A stretch of 64,000 nt of DNA from CAZSSH01 sp964609825. GTDB lineage: Bacteria > Verrucomicrobiota > Lentisphaeria > Victivallales > Victivallaceae. The translations under genes and the position numbers were made by a program. Shown in pieces: positions 17,409 through 25,671 of the stretch (positions within the stretch are counted from its first letter, which is position 1; every line of letters starts with the position of its first letter). The notes under the pieces were generated by a model. That model saw only the letters and a program-made list of their open reading frames with translations, was not told the origin of the DNA and did not search any database. The stretch is from positions 434,001 through 498,000 of the forward strand of contig CAZSSH010000010.1 in the NCBI GenBank assembly GCA_964609825.1, in the 5' to 3' direction.

Positions 17409-18404
17409 ATGATAAAACACATTTTTTATTTGATCCCGCTGCTCTGGATAGTGTTGTTATGTTGCGGTTGTCCGTCGGATGCGTCAAAACAACAGAAAGA
17501 AACGCTTGCAGAGTTAAAAGAGATCAATGCTGCGATAAAAGCTTTGAAAGCTTTGCAAAGCACCTTTACCGAGGAGATCATTATCTCATCTTCGGATTAT
17601 GAAAAAACTCTGGCGGCGATAAAACCATTGCCGCCAAACCCGACCGATGCGCAAATTACCGCATACATCGACAGTGTCATTGCATCAATGGGAGGTTGGA
17701 CGGTTTGCGGCGGGCATGATCCCCGGATCGAGTATCTGCGCAAGGTTGGTCCCGGTCATATTGCTGTATTGCTTTCTTATCTTGAGGAGAGCGAAGATTC
17801 CCTCGCAGTGGGGAATTTGTGGAAGGAGGCATTGCCCGATCTGGTTGCCGACAACGACAAGGCCAAGGTCATTGAGCTCTTGCCCCGTTACCCGGTACTG
17901 GCCAAAATCGTGGTCGACAGGGGGTGGGCCAATGATGCCAAAACCGAATTTTTTAAATCGGCCTGGCGCAATGATTTTGGCTCATACGATCTTGAATCAG
18001 GATTGCGTACTTTTGTGACGACCCCGGAGGACCGGCAAGAGCTGACCAGATTGTTTTTAGAGAAACCGGAATATGATGACTTTTATCCGTTGGTTTCATC
18101 GTTTGCGGGGGCGAATCCCAAGGCATTGGCACTCACGGTTTGGGAAAAACACCGGTATAATAGCAGTATTAATCAGTTTGACCGGGCGGTCCGGGCCGCA
18201 AGTTTCGGCAACCCTGAGGCGCTGGAGTCGGCAGTGTCATTGTATTTTACTGCTCGAGATTACGTTGGCGATGACAAAATGAAAATGCTGCTTGCCCAAA
18301 CTACCGGGCAAGTATTAAATAAGAAGATTTTGCGCAAATGGTATGAGGAAAACCACGACAAGTTGATCTTTAATGCCGAAAAGCGCCGGTTTGAAGTGAA
18401 GTGA
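17409..18404 (+). CDS. Lipoprotein of an unnamed family, paralog B2
   Basis: Function unknown. The signal peptide ends in CCGC (lipobox less canonical). LAELKEINAAIKALKAL follows, then IKPLPPNPTDAQITAYI. The body carries VTTPEDRQELTRLFL, RAASFGNPEAL, TTGQVLNKKILRKWY and an end identical to B1 over EKRRFEVK. RBS GGGGGAAAC. The last 35 bp overlap the convergent AraC-family gene, so the conserved tail codons also encode the C terminus of that regulator on the other strand. No terminator is visible between the two genes, so antisense interference between the transcripts is possible. Confidence 0.8.
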   Translation: MIKHIFYLIPLLWIVLLCCGCPSDASKQQKETLAELKEINAAIKALKALQSTFTEEIIISSSDYEKTLAAIKPLPPNPTDAQITAYIDSVIASMGGWTVCGGHDPRIEYLRKVGPGHIAVLLSYLEESEDSLAVGNLWKEALPDLVADNDKAKVIELLPRYPVLAKIVVDRGWANDAKTEFFKSAWRNDFGSYDLESGLRTFVTTPEDRQELTRLFLEKPEYDDFYPLVSSFAGANPKALALTVWEKHRYNSSINQFDRAVRAASFGNPEALESAVSLYFTARDYVGDDKMKMLLAQTTGQVLNKKILRKWYEENHDKLIFNAEKRRFEVK

Positions 18405-19206
18405 CGGTGCGGGGCGGGAGGCCGAAGATCTTTTTAAAGACTTTGCTGAAGTGAAAGGCGTTGGCAAAGCCGAGCGCCGCCGCCGCCTCTTTGACGCTGT
18501 GGTGGCGGAAACACATGAGCTCATACCCTTTGTAAGCCAGTTGCCGGTGTAAATATTGCGTCGGCGTAAGGTTGACCTTTTGGCGGAACAGCTGATTGAT
18601 GTAGGGCCCCGTCAAGTGAAATTTTTGCGCCAGCTCGCGGCGGCCGTAGTGTTTGACAAGGTTGCGGTCGAGGTAGTCTAGCATCTGCATCATGAGCTCC
18701 TCCGGGTCGGCGGCGGCGCGGTCGTTGGCCGCGGCGAGCATCCTGAAAATGATTTCCTTTAAAATACTTTCGGATATCTCTGCTTGGAAATGGCCGGGGG
18801 TGTGGTACTCCTCATTGAGTCGTCGGAACAGCTCCGGGATGATTTTATGGCGGGCTTTGACCGCAACTTTCCGGGGGAGGCGCGGCGCTTTGGCATTTTC
18901 GTCAAACTCAAGGTGGATGCAGCTGAAAAATGCCGGTTTCCCCTTGCTCAATAATTTGTAAGTGTGCAATTCCCCCGGATAAATGGTGATGATGTCATGC
19001 GGCTTTTGATGGATGACTTCGCCGCTCTCGGGAGTGACAAGCTCAAACTCGCCCTCCAGCGCCAAAATAATCTCATGGTCGCGCAGCCGCCGGTCCGGCC
19101 ACTCGTGGCGCTCGTCGGGCGGGAGCTCGAGGTAGTTGGCGTAATTGACTTTGACGGTAAAGTCTGAAATCTTACTTTTGGATATTTCGTTGTTATTTTC
19201 GGCCAT
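18370..19206 (-). CDS. AraC-family transcriptional regulator with cupin sensor domain
   Basis: The N-terminal half (about 15-150) is a cupin-like AraC ligand domain: HEWPDRRLRDHEIILALEGEFE, then HDIITIYPGELHTY. The C-terminal ~100 residues contain two helix-turn-helix motifs: RRELAQKFHLTGPYINQLFR and HHSVKEAAAALGFANAFHFSKVFKKIFG (given here in two parts of one motif, SVKEAAAALGF and FHFSKVFKKIFG). The start at 19206 (MAENNNE) follows AAGGGGA. It faces away from the URO-D-like gene across a 59-bp gap, so regulation of that neighbour by a sugar or similar ligand is the simplest reading. The 3' end overlaps lipoprotein B2. Confidence 0.88.
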   Translation of the reverse strand: MAENNNEISKSKISDFTVKVNYANYLELPPDERHEWPDRRLRDHEIILALEGEFELVTPESGEVIHQKPHDIITIYPGELHTYKLLSKGKPAFFSCIHLEFDENAKAPRLPRKVAVKARHKIIPELFRRLNEEYHTPGHFQAEISESILKEIIFRMLAAANDRAAADPEELMMQMLDYLDRNLVKHYGRRELAQKFHLTGPYINQLFRQKVNLTPTQYLHRQLAYKGYELMCFRHHSVKEAAAALGFANAFHFSKVFKKIFGLPPRTVTSLQTGAFRH

Positions 19207-19231
19207 TTTATTTTCCCCTTGTTTAGGATAC

Positions 19232-19239
19232 ATTATAAT
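19232..19239. promoter_or_regulatory. Palindromic shared -10 box between divergent genes
   Basis: ATTATAAT contains TATAAT on both strands (19234-19239 plus; 19237-19232 minus). Each copy lies 26 bp from its start codon. No good -35 is visible on either side, which is typical of activator-dependent promoters, here presumably served by the AraC regulator. Confidence 0.45.
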
Positions 19240-19265
19240 CAAACAAAAGTCAAGGAGAAAACATC

Positions 19266-20390
19266 ATGATTCAACCGATTTTGCAAAAATGGCCCGGCAA
19301 ACTCACCGACCGCGAGCGTTTCAACCGTCAGATGCACTATCAGAGCGTTGACCGCTGTTTCAACATGGAGTTTGGCTACTGGGATGAAAATTTCACCGAG
19401 TGGGATCTTTTCCGCGATCACGGGATCAAAAATAACGACGAGGCTGACGTATTTTTCAACTTTGACGAAATCAAGATGGTCGGCGTTCGGGGTTGGATGG
19501 ACCCCAATTTCCCGGAAAAAGTGATCGAGATCAAGGACGATGTAAAAATCATCCAAAACCGCGACGGGCTGCTGGCCGAAGTCCCCTTGGACGGTCACGA
19601 TACCATCCCCCACTATTTAAAATCCAGCGTGGTGACTCCGGAGGATTGGTGCAAAGTTAAAGAGGAGCGCTTCGGGCTCGGGCGCAAAATGGATGTCGAG
19701 GCGATTAAAAAGATGCATCCCGAAAATCGGACTTACCCGCTGGGCATCCACTGCGCCTCGATGATCGGCAATATCCGCGACATGCTTACCTTTGAGGGGC
19801 TGGCTTATGCAATTTACGATTACCCGGAGATGGTCGAGGACATGGTCGAGCGCTGCTGCGTATTGGTTGAGGAGTCGCTCATGCAAGTCTTGCCCCATGT
19901 CAGTTTTGACTACGCGGCCGGGTGGGAGGATATTTGCTTTAAAAACGGGCCGATCGTCCCGGTGCCGTTTTTCCGCGATGTGGTGGCACCGCGTTACCAA
20001 CGGATCAACAAACTTTTGAAACAATACGGGATTGATCTCTGGTACATTGACTGCGACGGCGATGTGCGGCCGATTTTGCCCTACTTTTTGGAGTCGGGGG
20101 TCAATTGCCTGTTTCCGTTTGAAGTGATGGGTTGCGCCCACCCCGGCGAATTGCTCGACCAGTATCAGGGCGAGTTGCGCATTATGGGCGGCTTTGACAA
20201 AATTCAGCTGGGGGCCGGACGCGAGGCGATTAAAAAATATATGGAGTCTTTGGTGCCTTATGTCGAGCGCGGCGGCTATATCCCGTTTTGCGACCACCGC
20301 TGCCCGCCCAATGTGGATCCCAGGGACTATCTCTATTATCTGGAGCTCAAAAAGTCGATGTTCGGCATGGGCTCCAAGCTGTATCCCTAG
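19266..20390 (+). CDS. Uroporphyrinogen-decarboxylase-superfamily protein (URO-D-like, non-heme role)
   Basis: A 374-residue TIM-barrel protein of the URO-D/methyltransferase superfamily. FEGLAYAIYDYPEMVEDMVE and the C-terminal GGYIPFCDHRCPPNVDPRDY are typical of the group that occurs in many copies in Lentisphaerota, Planctomycetes and Firmicutes beside sugar genes. HemE signature residues are not evident, and there are no heme genes nearby, so tetrapyrrole synthesis is unlikely. The group is suspected to act in one-carbon or methyl transfer, but that is inference. RBS AAGGAG. Divergent from an AraC regulator; its last 4 bp overlap the rlmH stop. Confidence 0.82.
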   Translation: MIQPILQKWPGKLTDRERFNRQMHYQSVDRCFNMEFGYWDENFTEWDLFRDHGIKNNDEADVFFNFDEIKMVGVRGWMDPNFPEKVIEIKDDVKIIQNRDGLLAEVPLDGHDTIPHYLKSSVVTPEDWCKVKEERFGLGRKMDVEAIKKMHPENRTYPLGIHCASMIGNIRDMLTFEGLAYAIYDYPEMVEDMVERCCVLVEESLMQVLPHVSFDYAAGWEDICFKNGPIVPVPFFRDVVAPRYQRINKLLKQYGIDLWYIDCDGDVRPILPYFLESGVNCLFPFEVMGCAHPGELLDQYQGELRIMGGFDKIQLGAGREAIKKYMESLVPYVERGGYIPFCDHRCPPNVDPRDYLYYLELKKSMFGMGSKLYP

Positions 20391-20824
20391 GGATTGTGAT
20401 AGCCTGAGCCGTTATTGATCGAGATGGCGCGAAACAGTTGCTCACAGAGGAGCAACCGCGCCATTTCGTGAGTCAACGTGAGTTTGGAGAGTGACCATAA
20501 CGTATTGGCGCACGCCTTGGCCTCGGGGGCGAGGCCGAAAGGCCCGCCGATCACAAAGACGAGTTTGCGGTCGATTTTTCCGACGGTTTGAGCCAGCTCG
20601 ACGCTGGTGAATTGCTTACCCTCCTCGCTCAAGATAAAAATACAACTGTTGCGCTCCTTTTCGAGCGCTTTGGCAATGGCCTGCCCCTCTTTTTCGACTG
20701 TGCTGTCGGCGAGGGTGACGACCTCGGTCTTGGCATACGGGCCGATCCATTTAAGGTACTCATCACAGCGCTCTTGCATAAAACGGTCCTTGAGTTTACC
20801 CACCACAATAATTTTAATCAGCAT
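20387..20824 (-). CDS. rlmH: 23S rRNA (pseudouridine-1915-N3)-methyltransferase
   Basis: A SPOUT-class methyltransferase that methylates pseudouridine 1915 in helix 69 of 23S rRNA. The 145-residue length is normal. Visible are the N-terminal IIVVGKLKD, the SAM-binding knot FVIGGPFGL, TLTHEMARLLLCEQLFRA and the C-terminal GYHNP. The start overlaps the last 7 bp of mnmA, so translation is probably coupled in an mnmA-rlmH RNA-modification pair. Confidence 0.95.
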   Translation of the reverse strand: MLIKIIVVGKLKDRFMQERCDEYLKWIGPYAKTEVVTLADSTVEKEGQAIAKALEKERNSCIFILSEEGKQFTSVELAQTVGKIDRKLVFVIGGPFGLAPEAKACANTLWSLSKLTLTHEMARLLLCEQLFRAISINNGSGYHNP

Positions 20825-21888
20825 AAGTCAATCACGCCTCCGCCCAGTAAGGTTTTATCCTGATAAAACACCGCCGCCTGACCGGGGGTCACCGCGCGCA
20901 AATCGCTTAACACCGTGGCCCGATAATCGCCGTTGCCCAGAGGGGTGAGCTCGATATCAACCGGCAAACTCCGGTATCGGACTTGGCACAATAACCGCAA
21001 ATTCTGCGGCTCACCGCCCGACTGCCAGTTGACGTTTTTGATCAAAAAGCCGGGGCATGTCAGCGTCGCCGGGTCGGTTTCCAAGGTGATGTTGCCGCTC
21101 GCCGGGTCGATGGCGTTGATGTACGCCGGGACACCCAGTGCGACATTGAGCCCTTTGCGCTGGCCGATGGTATATTGATGGATGCCGTTGTGGCGGCCGA
21201 CGATCTTTTGCCGGTAAATGAACAATCCTTTTTGGGCCGGGAGATCAAATAATTTACGCAACGTTTCGCCGAAACACTCGCCGGGCACCTGAAAACAGGC
21301 GTCTTGGCTGTCCGGCTTGTCGGAGGTGACCAATCCGAGTTCGGCGGCGATTTGGCGGACGACGCTTTTCTCCAACGTGCCGACCGGGAAACTGATTTTG
21401 GCCAATTCCTTTTGCGTCAGGCGGTAGAGGAAATAGCTTTGATCCTTTTTGACGTCGTTGCCGCGCTCAATGGCAAAGATGCCATCCTTTTCGACAATTT
21501 TGGCATAATGGCCGGTGAGCACTTTTTCGGCCCCGACCGACTCGGCAAAGGCGGCCATGCGGCCAAATTTGATCAATAAATTGCAGTCGCAGCAGGGGTT
21601 GGGCGTGCGCCCGGCGCAATACTCCAATGCGGCGTGGCGCAGCACTTTTTGTTCAAACGCGGCAAACATGTCAAGGTAATGGTGCTCGATGCCGAGAGCC
21701 TTGACCACGCTGTCCACCGCCATCTCGTCATTTTTGGAGGCGCAAAGCTGGGCGCGCGAGAACTCCGGGTCCGGGTGCTTCATCCGCAAAGTGACGCCGA
21801 TCACCTCGTATCCGGCCTTTACTGCCAGCGCCGCGGCGACCGAGGAATCCACCCCGCCGGAGAGCGCCGCCACCACCTTTTTACGCAT
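20818..21888 (-). CDS. mnmA: tRNA-specific 2-thiouridylase
   Basis: Makes s2U34 in tRNA-Lys, -Glu and -Gln. The PP-loop ATP motif ALSGGVDSSVAA is at the N terminus. The two catalytic cysteines lie in TPNPCCDCN and DSQDACF; the tRNA-binding insert and C-terminal beta barrel (GQRKGLNVALG, then TPGQAAVFYQ) are present. Length 356. RBS AAAGG. The intergenic stretch to clpC carries promoters for both directions. Runs into rlmH. Confidence 0.96.
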   Translation of the reverse strand: MRKKVVAALSGGVDSSVAAALAVKAGYEVIGVTLRMKHPDPEFSRAQLCASKNDEMAVDSVVKALGIEHHYLDMFAAFEQKVLRHAALEYCAGRTPNPCCDCNLLIKFGRMAAFAESVGAEKVLTGHYAKIVEKDGIFAIERGNDVKKDQSYFLYRLTQKELAKISFPVGTLEKSVVRQIAAELGLVTSDKPDSQDACFQVPGECFGETLRKLFDLPAQKGLFIYRQKIVGRHNGIHQYTIGQRKGLNVALGVPAYINAIDPASGNITLETDPATLTCPGFLIKNVNWQSGGEPQNLRLLCQVRYRSLPVDIELTPLGNGDYRATVLSDLRAVTPGQAAVFYQDKTLLGGGVIDLC

Positions 21889-21947
21889 GATATTTAACCT
21901 TTATCTTATTTTTCTATAATATGCCTCAAAAAAAGAGATTTTTCAAA

Positions 21948-21975
21948 TTGAAAAATAAAAAAACTACGCTATATT
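21948..21975 (+). promoter_or_regulatory. Candidate promoter of clpC
   Basis: TTGAAA (21948-21953), 16-bp spacer, TATATT (21970-21975). The start codon at 22001 follows AAAGGAG. No CtsR-type or CIRCE operator could be seen. Confidence 0.5.
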
Positions 21976-22000
21976 GACTTAACAAAAGGAGTATAAGATT

Positions 22001-24523
22001 ATGGCTAATGACAACAATTTCGGCAATCTGACTCCGCGCGCCAAGCAGATTTTGGTGTTGGCGACCCGCGAAGCCATCAGATTGAACCACCATCAGGTCG
22101 GACCGGAGCATTTGCTTTTAGGAATATTGGCGCTCAACGAGGGGGTCGCGGTCAACGTGCTGCGCGCCTTTGGCCTCGATTTGCAGCGTCTCCGGTTGGA
22201 AGTTGAGAAGACCTTTGGCTCGGGCGGCAAAACCCAGCTCGAGGGCGCGATCCCGATCAGTCCGCAACTCAAAAAAGTATTGACCCTTGCGGCGCAAGAG
22301 GCGTCGGCGATGAATTACAGCTTTATCGGCACCGAGCACTTGCTCTTGGCTCTCTTGCGGGAGCCGAGCAACAATGCCGGGCGGATTTTGCTCAATTTGG
22401 GCGTTGATGTCGAGCGCGCCAAGCAGGAAATTATTAAGGCTTTGGACCCCAACTACCTCCCCGGCACGGACAACGAAAACCAAAGTGAGGGCGAAGAGCG
22501 CGAGTTCCCCGGCCAAGGTCAGGGCGAAGGCGGCAGCGCCGCACCGGCACCGCCTCCCGGAAGCGACAACTCGTTGCCTGCGCTCAATACTTTTGGCCGC
22601 AATTTGACCGAGCTTGCCGTCAAGGGCGAGCTCGACCCGGTGATCGGACGCGCCGACGAGATCGAGCGGGTGATCCAGATTTTGTGCCGCCGCACCAAAA
22701 ACAACCCGGTGTTGATCGGGGAGGCGGGCGTCGGCAAGACCGCGATTTTGGAGGGGCTTGCCCAGGCGATTGCCCGCAAGGATGTCCCGGATATTTTACT
22801 CAATAAGCAGATTTATGCTTTGGATTTGCCGTTGATGGTCGCCGGGACCAAGTACCGCGGCCAGTTTGAGGAGCGCATCAAAGCGGTGATCGACGAGGTC
22901 AAAAACTCCAAAAAAGTGATTTTGTTTATCGACGAATTGCACACCATTGTCGGCGCCGGCGGGGCCGAGGGGGCGATGGACGCCGCCAATATCATCAAGC
23001 CCGCGTTGTCGCGCGGCGATTTGCAGTGCGTCGGAGCGACCACGTTGGACGAGTACCGGCAGGGGATTGAGAAAGACTCCGCCCTGGAGCGCCGCTTCCA
23101 GCCGGTGATCGTCAATCCGCCCAGTGTCGAGGACTCGATCCGGATTTTGGAGGGCCTCAAGGAAACGTATGAGAAACACCATAACGTCAATTACACCCAT
23201 GACGCCTTGGTGGCGGCGGTGAAACTCTCCGACCGCTATATTTCCGGGCGCTTTTTGCCCGACAAGGCGATTGACGTGATGGACGAGGCCGGAGCCCGCA
23301 TCCGCATCAAGACCAAAAATACGCCGCCCGACACTGTCGAGCTGGAGGAAAAACTTCAACAGGTCCAAAACGAAAAGCTGCAGGCGATCAAGGATCAAAA
23401 TTTTGAGCTCGCCGCCTCCAAGCGGGATGTCGAGCGCGACCTCAAGCAGCAGCTTGCCGACCTCAATGAGCATTGGCACAAAAACAGCAAGGAAGTCAAG
23501 CCTGCCGTCACCGTCTCGGATATGGCGGTGGTGGTGGCCAAATTGACCGGCGTCCCGGTGCAGCAGATTCAGGAGGGTGAGAGCACCCGATTGTTAAAGA
23601 TGGAGGATGAGCTGCGCAAAAACGTCATCGGTCAGGACGAAGCGATCTCGTCGATTTCGCGCGCTTTGCGCCGGTCGCGCGCCGATTTGCGCAATCCGTC
23701 GCGGCCGATCGGCTCGTTTATCTTTCTCGGTCCTACCGGGGTGGGCAAGACGTTGCTCGCCAAGTCGCTGGCCGAATTTATGTTCGGCGATCAGGATGCC
23801 TTGATCCAGATTGATATGTCCGAGTACATGGAGAAATTCAACGTATCGCGCCTCATCGGCTCGCCTCCCGGCTACGTCGGTCACGGCGAGGGCGGCGAGT
23901 TGACGGAAAAAATCCGCCGCCGTCCGTACTCAGTCGTGTTGTTTGACGAGATCGAAAAAGCACACCCGGATGTCATGCATATGCTCTTGCAGATCCTCGA
24001 AGAAGGGCGCATCACCGACAGCTTGGGCCGCAAGATCGATTTCCGTAATACGATCATCGTGATGACCAGCAACGTCGGGGCCGAGCAAGTGATGAAGGGC
24101 AATCAGGGCGGCCTCGGCTTCAGCTCCGGCTCGAGTGAGATGGACAACGAAAAAGCCAAGGAGAAACTCTTGGACATTGCCCGGCGTTTCTTTAAGCCCG
24201 AGTTTATCAACCGCGTCGATGACATCATCGTCTTTGAGCGGCTGGGCAAAAAAGAGATCATCAAGATTGTCGATCTTGAGCTTAATAAAGTGGCCGGCCG
24301 GCTCAAAGAGCGCGGATTGCTGCTTGACATCGGCGAGGATGTCAAAGAGTTCTTGGCCGCCAAAGGCTTTGAGCCCGAGTACGGCGCACGCCCGTTGCGC
24401 CGCACCATTGAGCGCTTGATCGAGGATCCGCTGGCCGAAGAGCTGCTGCGCGGCGTCTTTGAGACCGCGCACGGTGTCAAAGCGGTGCTGGACAATCAAA
24501 AGATATTGTTCTTCCCCGAGTAA
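22001..24523 (+). CDS. clpC: ATP-dependent Clp protease ATP-binding subunit ClpC (Hsp100)
   Basis: Unfolds proteins for ClpP and acts as a chaperone. Order of domains: two Clp-N repeats (about 5-145), an acidic/Gly-Pro linker (about 150-190), AAA+ module 1 with GEAGVGKTA and the LFIDELH Walker B, a UVR-like coiled middle domain (QNFELAASKRDVERDLKQQL), AAA+ module 2 with GPTGVGKT and LFDEIEKAHPDV, then the small C-terminal domain GARPLRRTIERLIEDPLAEELL. Length 840 is normal. No mcsA/mcsB/ctsR neighbours, so it stands alone, with its own promoter and terminator. The ClpP-binding loop could not be fixed by eye. Confidence 0.95.
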   Translation: MANDNNFGNLTPRAKQILVLATREAIRLNHHQVGPEHLLLGILALNEGVAVNVLRAFGLDLQRLRLEVEKTFGSGGKTQLEGAIPISPQLKKVLTLAAQEASAMNYSFIGTEHLLLALLREPSNNAGRILLNLGVDVERAKQEIIKALDPNYLPGTDNENQSEGEEREFPGQGQGEGGSAAPAPPPGSDNSLPALNTFGRNLTELAVKGELDPVIGRADEIERVIQILCRRTKNNPVLIGEAGVGKTAILEGLAQAIARKDVPDILLNKQIYALDLPLMVAGTKYRGQFEERIKAVIDEVKNSKKVILFIDELHTIVGAGGAEGAMDAANIIKPALSRGDLQCVGATTLDEYRQGIEKDSALERRFQPVIVNPPSVEDSIRILEGLKETYEKHHNVNYTHDALVAAVKLSDRYISGRFLPDKAIDVMDEAGARIRIKTKNTPPDTVELEEKLQQVQNEKLQAIKDQNFELAASKRDVERDLKQQLADLNEHWHKNSKEVKPAVTVSDMAVVVAKLTGVPVQQIQEGESTRLLKMEDELRKNVIGQDEAISSISRALRRSRADLRNPSRPIGSFIFLGPTGVGKTLLAKSLAEFMFGDQDALIQIDMSEYMEKFNVSRLIGSPPGYVGHGEGGELTEKIRRRPYSVVLFDEIEKAHPDVMHMLLQILEEGRITDSLGRKIDFRNTIIVMTSNVGAEQVMKGNQGGLGFSSGSSEMDNEKAKEKLLDIARRFFKPEFINRVDDIIVFERLGKKEIIKIVDLELNKVAGRLKERGLLLDIGEDVKEFLAAKGFEPEYGARPLRRTIERLIEDPLAEELLRGVFETAHGVKAVLDNQKILFFPE

Positions 24524-24539
24524 AAGTAACAGACAGCGG

Positions 24540-24572
24540 CCCCGGTAAAACAATCGCCGGGGTTGTTTTTTT
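24540..24572 (+). terminator. Intrinsic terminator of clpC
   Basis: CCCCGG (24540-24545) pairs with CCGGGG (24557-24562), followed by TTGTTTTTTT. The minus strand lacks a T run, so it serves clpC only. Confidence 0.85.
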
Positions 24573-24602
24573 GTCAAGCATGTTATATAATGCTGTCTTC
24601 TA

Positions 24603-24689
24603 GCGGGTAATAGCGCGGTCAGTGCTGCTCGCATCCGCTCGGCAAACACCTCATATTCGCGAGCGGCGCTAGGTTGCGCTGTTACCCGC
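24603..24689. repeat. Large imperfect inverted repeat at the 3' end of the nadD operon
   Basis: Outer arms GCGGGTAATAGCGC (24603-24616) and GCGCTGTTACCCGC (24676-24689) pair with one mismatch over 14 bp. Inner arms GCTGCTCGC (24624-24632) and GCGAGCGGC (24659-24667) pair with one mismatch (G-U on one strand). The right outer arm includes the stop codon of the minus-strand gene at 24682. No T run follows on either strand, so it is not a standard terminator. No second copy was seen in the window. Confidence 0.7.
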
Positions 24690-25269
24690 GACGCATCAGG
24701 GTGTCGACGAGTTTGCTGCGGACGATGCCCAACTCGTCGATAAAGTAGTCGATAGCGAGGCGTTTGTCGCAGTTGCGCAAAGCGGAGATGGCGTCGTCAA
24801 GCTCGCTTAAGGCACGTTTGCCGAGGCTGGTCCGGAGGGCAGTTTCCTCGGCGTTTAAAAAATCGATTAAACGCACCATCAGTTTGCCCAAGGTGCAACT
24901 CACTGACAAGTCCTGCAGCACGCTCGTGCGGTCGGAGGCGGTCGCCCCGACCAGATTCCACTCGGTGCACACGCTGTCGATGATCTCGATCAAATGGTGG
25001 TTGGTGTTTTTGGGGTCGATGTCAAAGATCACCAGATCTTTGTCCTCCTCGTCCTCGGTAAAAAATTCACTGCGCCAATCCGCCGCCGAGGATTCCCCTT
25101 TGGGGACGAGGTCGGGAATTTCGGCAAGTTTATCAAAAATCAAAGTTTCTTCGCCCGGGAGATCGAGACACTGGAGCAATTCTTTAAAATAGCAGTTGAT
25201 CCGCCGGTCGTCGCGGCGGATTTCCTGCTCCCATTGGAACTCGTTAAAATTATCTCTCGGGTCAAACAT
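24682..25269 (-). CDS. Conserved-looking hypothetical protein in the nadD-rsfS operon
   Basis: Not recognised. The start at 25269 (MFDPRDNFNE) is 8 bp after the rsfS stop and gives 195 residues; an in-frame extension upstream would overlap rsfS and is rejected. The product is acidic and mainly helical, with no signal peptide or membrane segment. A central acidic patch (TEDEEDKDLVIFDIDP) divides two helical halves; the second half has leucine-rich stretches (LGKLMVRLIDFLNAEE, LDDAISALRNCDKRLAID). Last gene of the operon; its stop codon is inside the inverted repeat 24603-24689. A cytoplasmic role linked to ribosome or NAD metabolism can be suspected from context only. Confidence 0.65.
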   Translation of the reverse strand: MFDPRDNFNEFQWEQEIRRDDRRINCYFKELLQCLDLPGEETLIFDKLAEIPDLVPKGESSAADWRSEFFTEDEEDKDLVIFDIDPKNTNHHLIEIIDSVCTEWNLVGATASDRTSVLQDLSVSCTLGKLMVRLIDFLNAEETALRTSLGKRALSELDDAISALRNCDKRLAIDYFIDELGIVRSKLVDTLMRRG

Positions 25270-25277
25270 GCAAAAAA

Positions 25278-25661
25278 TTACTGTTTTTTGCTTAAAAGAT
25301 TGACGGCATGTTGCGGCGAAGCGCCCCACAAACCCTCCAAATTGTAGCGGTCGCGGACTTCGGGCGTCATCAAATGCACGATCACCGGGCCGAAGTCGAG
25401 CAAAATCCAACCGCTCGCGTCATTGCCGGAGACCGACAACGGGCGCAGCTGAAATTTGTCGCGGACTTGCCGCTCGATGAACCCGTTGAGCGCATTGAGC
25501 TGCGGTGCGGATTCGGCGGTGGCCAGGACAAAAAAGTCGGCGATGGAGGAGGTTTCGGCAATATTGATTTTAAGCAGATTGCCGCCCATTTTTTCGGCGG
25601 CGCTGCTGATGCAAAAATCTGCCAGATCGTTGCTGTTGATTTCGGGTTTCTTTTCGCTCAT
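25278..25661 (-). CDS. rsfS: Ribosomal silencing factor RsfS (Iojap family)
   Basis: Binds ribosomal protein uL14 and blocks subunit joining during starvation. The start at 25661 (MSEKKPE) follows AAAGGA and gives 127 residues, normal for the family; the longer frame would run into nadD. Marks are ISSAAEKMGGNLLKINI, SSIADFFVLATAES, ASGWILLDFGPVIVHLM and the end YNLEGLWG. The nadD-rsfS order is common in bacteria. Gap to nadD 10 bp. Confidence 0.94.
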   Translation of the reverse strand: MSEKKPEINSNDLADFCISSAAEKMGGNLLKINIAETSSIADFFVLATAESAPQLNALNGFIERQVRDKFQLRPLSVSGNDASGWILLDFGPVIVHLMTPEVRDRYNLEGLWGASPQHAVNLLSKKQ

Positions 25662-25671
25662 AAGTATCCTT

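Noticed and set aside
24573..24660. Minus-strand reading REYEVFAERMRAALTALL as a protein remnant
   Set aside because: It has no start region of its own and lies between a stop codon and a terminator; it may be chance within the inverted repeat. Mentioned under findings but not annotated as a pseudogene.
24603..24689. SRP RNA or other known small RNA
   Set aside because: The conserved GGAAG-type SRP loop and other known consensus sequences are absent.
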